A DNA stretch of 64,000 bases, taken from the NCBI GenBank assembly GCA_034008185.1, contig CM067084.1, positions 17,380,385-17,444,384 of the forward strand, given 5' to 3'. The position numbers and the translations under genes were made by a program. Origin of the DNA: Gorsachius magnificus (lineage: Eukaryota > Chordata > Aves > Pelecaniformes > Ardeidae). The notes under the pieces were generated by a model. The model ran no database searches and was not told the origin of the DNA. It saw only the letters and a program-made list of their open reading frames with translations. Positions 61,401-64,000 of the stretch are shown here, piece by piece (positions within the stretch are counted from its first letter, which is position 1; each line of letters begins with the position of its first letter).

Positions 61401-64000
61401 CTCAAAATTGGCCATGGATTTTCTTATTACCTGCAGTCATTGAGGTCTGTTGCCTGCTTAAGAACACGTTTCTAGTTCAAGTGCTAATCCTTCTTTACTG
61501 AAAGGGATTTGTTCTTGCTTTTGGGCTGACGTCCCTAATTGGATGTGTGAGAACCTCATCATTGTCTTGTCACATGTTATGAAGAAGCCCATGAGAGAAG
61601 ATGCAGTCTAAGAAGCAAAGGTGTTTGTTGAGAAGTTTTTAGGATCTGAGAGGGCTTCAAATACTCTTTGAACCAGTAATTATTATACAGATTTGCTTGG
61701 TTTTGACAAATGAATACATTTTTATTTCTTTCAGTGCACTTCCTCTTTTGCACTTATTTTTTTCCTATCTTCTACTTTTCAAATATTTTACTTTAAGAAA
61801 TATATTTATGATACTTACATTTAAACAACTTCTTTGTCCTCCCATATATATGTCACTAAATATACAAAATTTAGAACAGTATTATAGTACGTGGGTGAAT
61901 GAAGGTGTTTGATACTACCACATATGAATTGCAGACACTTGGCTGGAATTTCCAAAGTAACTATCATGCCAATATCCAGTGTGAGGTGAAAGTTTCTTTT
62001 CCTTGAACGTCTATTTTGGAACTCTCTTTACCACCACGGTAACTCCATCTTTGATGTATATGTATCTTAATATATGGGAGATACAAACAAATGCTAATAT
62101 TAGGATGTTCACTGGTCATAATACTGTGTAACAATTTTCTTGCAAAAACTACATGTAGAGATGTGCAGATTAACTGGATGAATGTTTTTGTCTTCTCTTT
62201 TTTTAAAGGAAGTTTTTCATCTTCATTTAAGACCTATATAATGAAGTATGATTGACACTACACATATATTAATGGAAATAAAAAAGACTTAACAAATACA
62301 ATTTTTGGTGCCAATACAAATCGAAATATACGAACAGAAAATTATCAGAAGCACTAAGATATTATGTGCCTCTAAAAATGATTAGGAGTTTAGTACCTTT
62401 CTTAGTCTTATCTGAGATTTTCAAGAAGTCTCTGTCCCAGTCCTTAGTAAGAAATCAGATTTATATGGAGTTTTTGAAGGTAAACCCTAGCATAAGTTAT
62501 CAAGTATGGGGGGAGCGTCTGTCTAAAAATTCAGCCTGATTGCTCTATAAGAAGCAGAAAAGCACCTCCAGTTTTAAAGCTGTTAAAATATGATTAGCCA
62601 AATAGAGTCTATAAGGCCAGATCACAACACTTAAAACCTTCAGTCTCTGATGACCTAATTTAATGAATGTAGTTTTCTAGTGAGAACAAGTAGAACAGTG
62701 ATCTTTATAAACTCAGTGTTCAGTTGTATCTCCGTGTGAGGGGAAAAAAATGTTTTTAAATTCTGTTCGACATCTGAACTGTTGCAGTAAGGGGTTTATC
62801 ATTCTTTACTCCTATACTGATTACAGAAATAAAGGATAGCCTCACAGCTGTTTGAACTTTTACTGAGCTATCTCTGATTGGAGAGAGAACAGCCAGAGCA
62901 CAGTGCCATCCAGCTACACTTCTTTCTTTGCTCTAGTTCTCCTTAATCCTCTGTAGTATAATGCATTCCTTTTGTAAGTATTGGTAAATCAAGGTATGCA
63001 AAACTACTCCACTGGCAAAAAACTCTGCAGGGATTTTTGTCAACTCGGAACCCAGCAGGCTTCCAGGATGAAGAGAGACTCCAAAGCTATTACGAGACAG
63101 ACCTCCAAGATTTCTACTTCATGCTCACATAGTGGGGAAGATCCTTGTGTCACATCCTAGACCTTCTTTCTTCAGCTGTTGGGAGGTAGATGCAAGCCTG
63201 GTAGTGCCTAAATGCTTATCTGAAATTGAAAACTTTGGTTTATCCATCTTGCTTAAATAAGGATTCTTAAACAAGTAATAACAGGAGCTTTCATCACGAT
63301 AGCCCTGTCACCAGGATCTTCACTTGATGGTTGGGAATGGAGGGCATCATTTATCAAAAGCCTCCCTTAAGAGAGGAAACAGGATAGTCCATGGTACTAT
63401 TCTAGGGAGAATGTTGCTGTCACGTACAAACCATTTTCTACTTACTCTTCTAGTTACGAAAGATAAATCATAATTAAAAAAATGTGAACTGGTAAACTAA
63501 GGAAAATGAGATGAATACCTGCTCTGGCTGTTCTCAAGTGTTTGGACACAAATGCTCAATATACATCGAGGTATATTTTCTGGACAATGGGAAAACTGTG
63601 AGAATAGGGCTTTGGATTTCTGCTAAATATGACTCCCCAGTGTTTCGCTCCTCTCAAGTTCGTGGTGTGTATCTGAAATGACTTCCAAATCTTTTAGTGT
63701 GGTTTGTGTTTTGGGTTTTTTTCCCTTCATCTATAGCAGAGTTTATTGATGAAATTCTCTTGAAATCACGTGTGCATTAGAGGAAATATATGCCTGTCTT
63801 CTGACTTGTTTGCCTGATAGTTAAAGTGGATCTATCTTTTAAATGGAATTTTTTTCTTTTCCCAAAATTTTTCCAAAATTGTAAACTCTGTGTTTCCTCT
63901 TTCATTCCAAAGCCAGTGGGAATTGATACAGATGTTGGCAACAGGACATATTGCTGACATTCTCATTGCTCTGAACAAAAACGTTTTGTTGCTGCAAATA

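Larger units (their letters stand above)
49388..64000 (+). other. DCLK2 intron 2 (5' part, runs off the window)
   Basis: Starts with gtagga and continues for at least 14.6 kb; its acceptor is not in the window. I find no conserved coding exon inside. Reading frames of 60-116 codons are chance or belong to the CR1 copy at 56.2-57.0 kb. The interval is AT-rich with T and A runs, a G-rich quadruplex-like tract at 58.4 kb, and a stretch at 58.7-59.3 kb with clustered E-box and homeodomain-like words. Confidence 0.85.

Noticed and set aside
1..64000. tRNA, rRNA, CRISPR arrays or operons
   Set aside because: No cloverleaf-like box pairs, rRNA motifs or regularly spaced repeats were seen; the sequence is vertebrate nuclear DNA.

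Overview
This window looks like avian nuclear DNA. The evidence is several CR1 LINE 3' ends with the typical tail of short attctatgattct-like units, a solo LTR resembling a common avian endogenous-retrovirus family, large AT-rich introns, and one sharp CpG island at a promoter. There are no operons, CRISPR arrays or other prokaryotic features. I call one protein-coding gene, the 5' part of DCLK2 (doublecortin-like kinase 2) on the + strand. Family and repeat identifications come from recognising sequence, not from a database search.

Layout: (1) About 1-36.7 kb is a gene-poor, AT-rich region upstream of DCLK2. It holds two long, very diverged CR1 LINE copies (14.69-15.96 kb on the - strand; 19.99-21.24 kb on the + strand), MIR-like relics, small CR1 3' ends, simple repeats and a strong 15-bp hairpin at 35.44 kb. 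(2) About 36.74-38.34 kb is a CpG island with the DCLK2 promoter, 5' UTR and first coding exon (37652-38016). (3) 38017-49052 is intron 1, with a solo LTR, CR1 fragments and a long AT block. (4) 49053-49387 is coding exon 2, which finishes the first doublecortin (DC) domain, encodes the linker and starts the second. (5) 49388 to the end is intron 2, with an approximately 0.8-kb CR1 copy at 56.2-57.0 kb. The remaining DC2 exons, the Ser/Pro-rich linker and the kinase domain lie beyond the window.

DCLK2 encodes a microtubule-binding kinase of neurons. The two visible exons are joined by GT-AG introns and split a Gly codon (phase 1), as the family requires. Exon 1 carries a net frameshift and lacks a normally conserved N-terminal motif. 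Both defects sit in one GC-rich stretch of about 80 bases, which points more to an assembly or consensus error than to a dead gene, because exon 2 is intact.

The two least expected observations are a pair of roughly 190-bp direct repeats, over 90% identical over most of their length, that bracket the DCLK2 promoter and exon 1 about 7.1 kb apart, and the hairpin just upstream of the CpG island. I found no evidence of a wholly new biological system.
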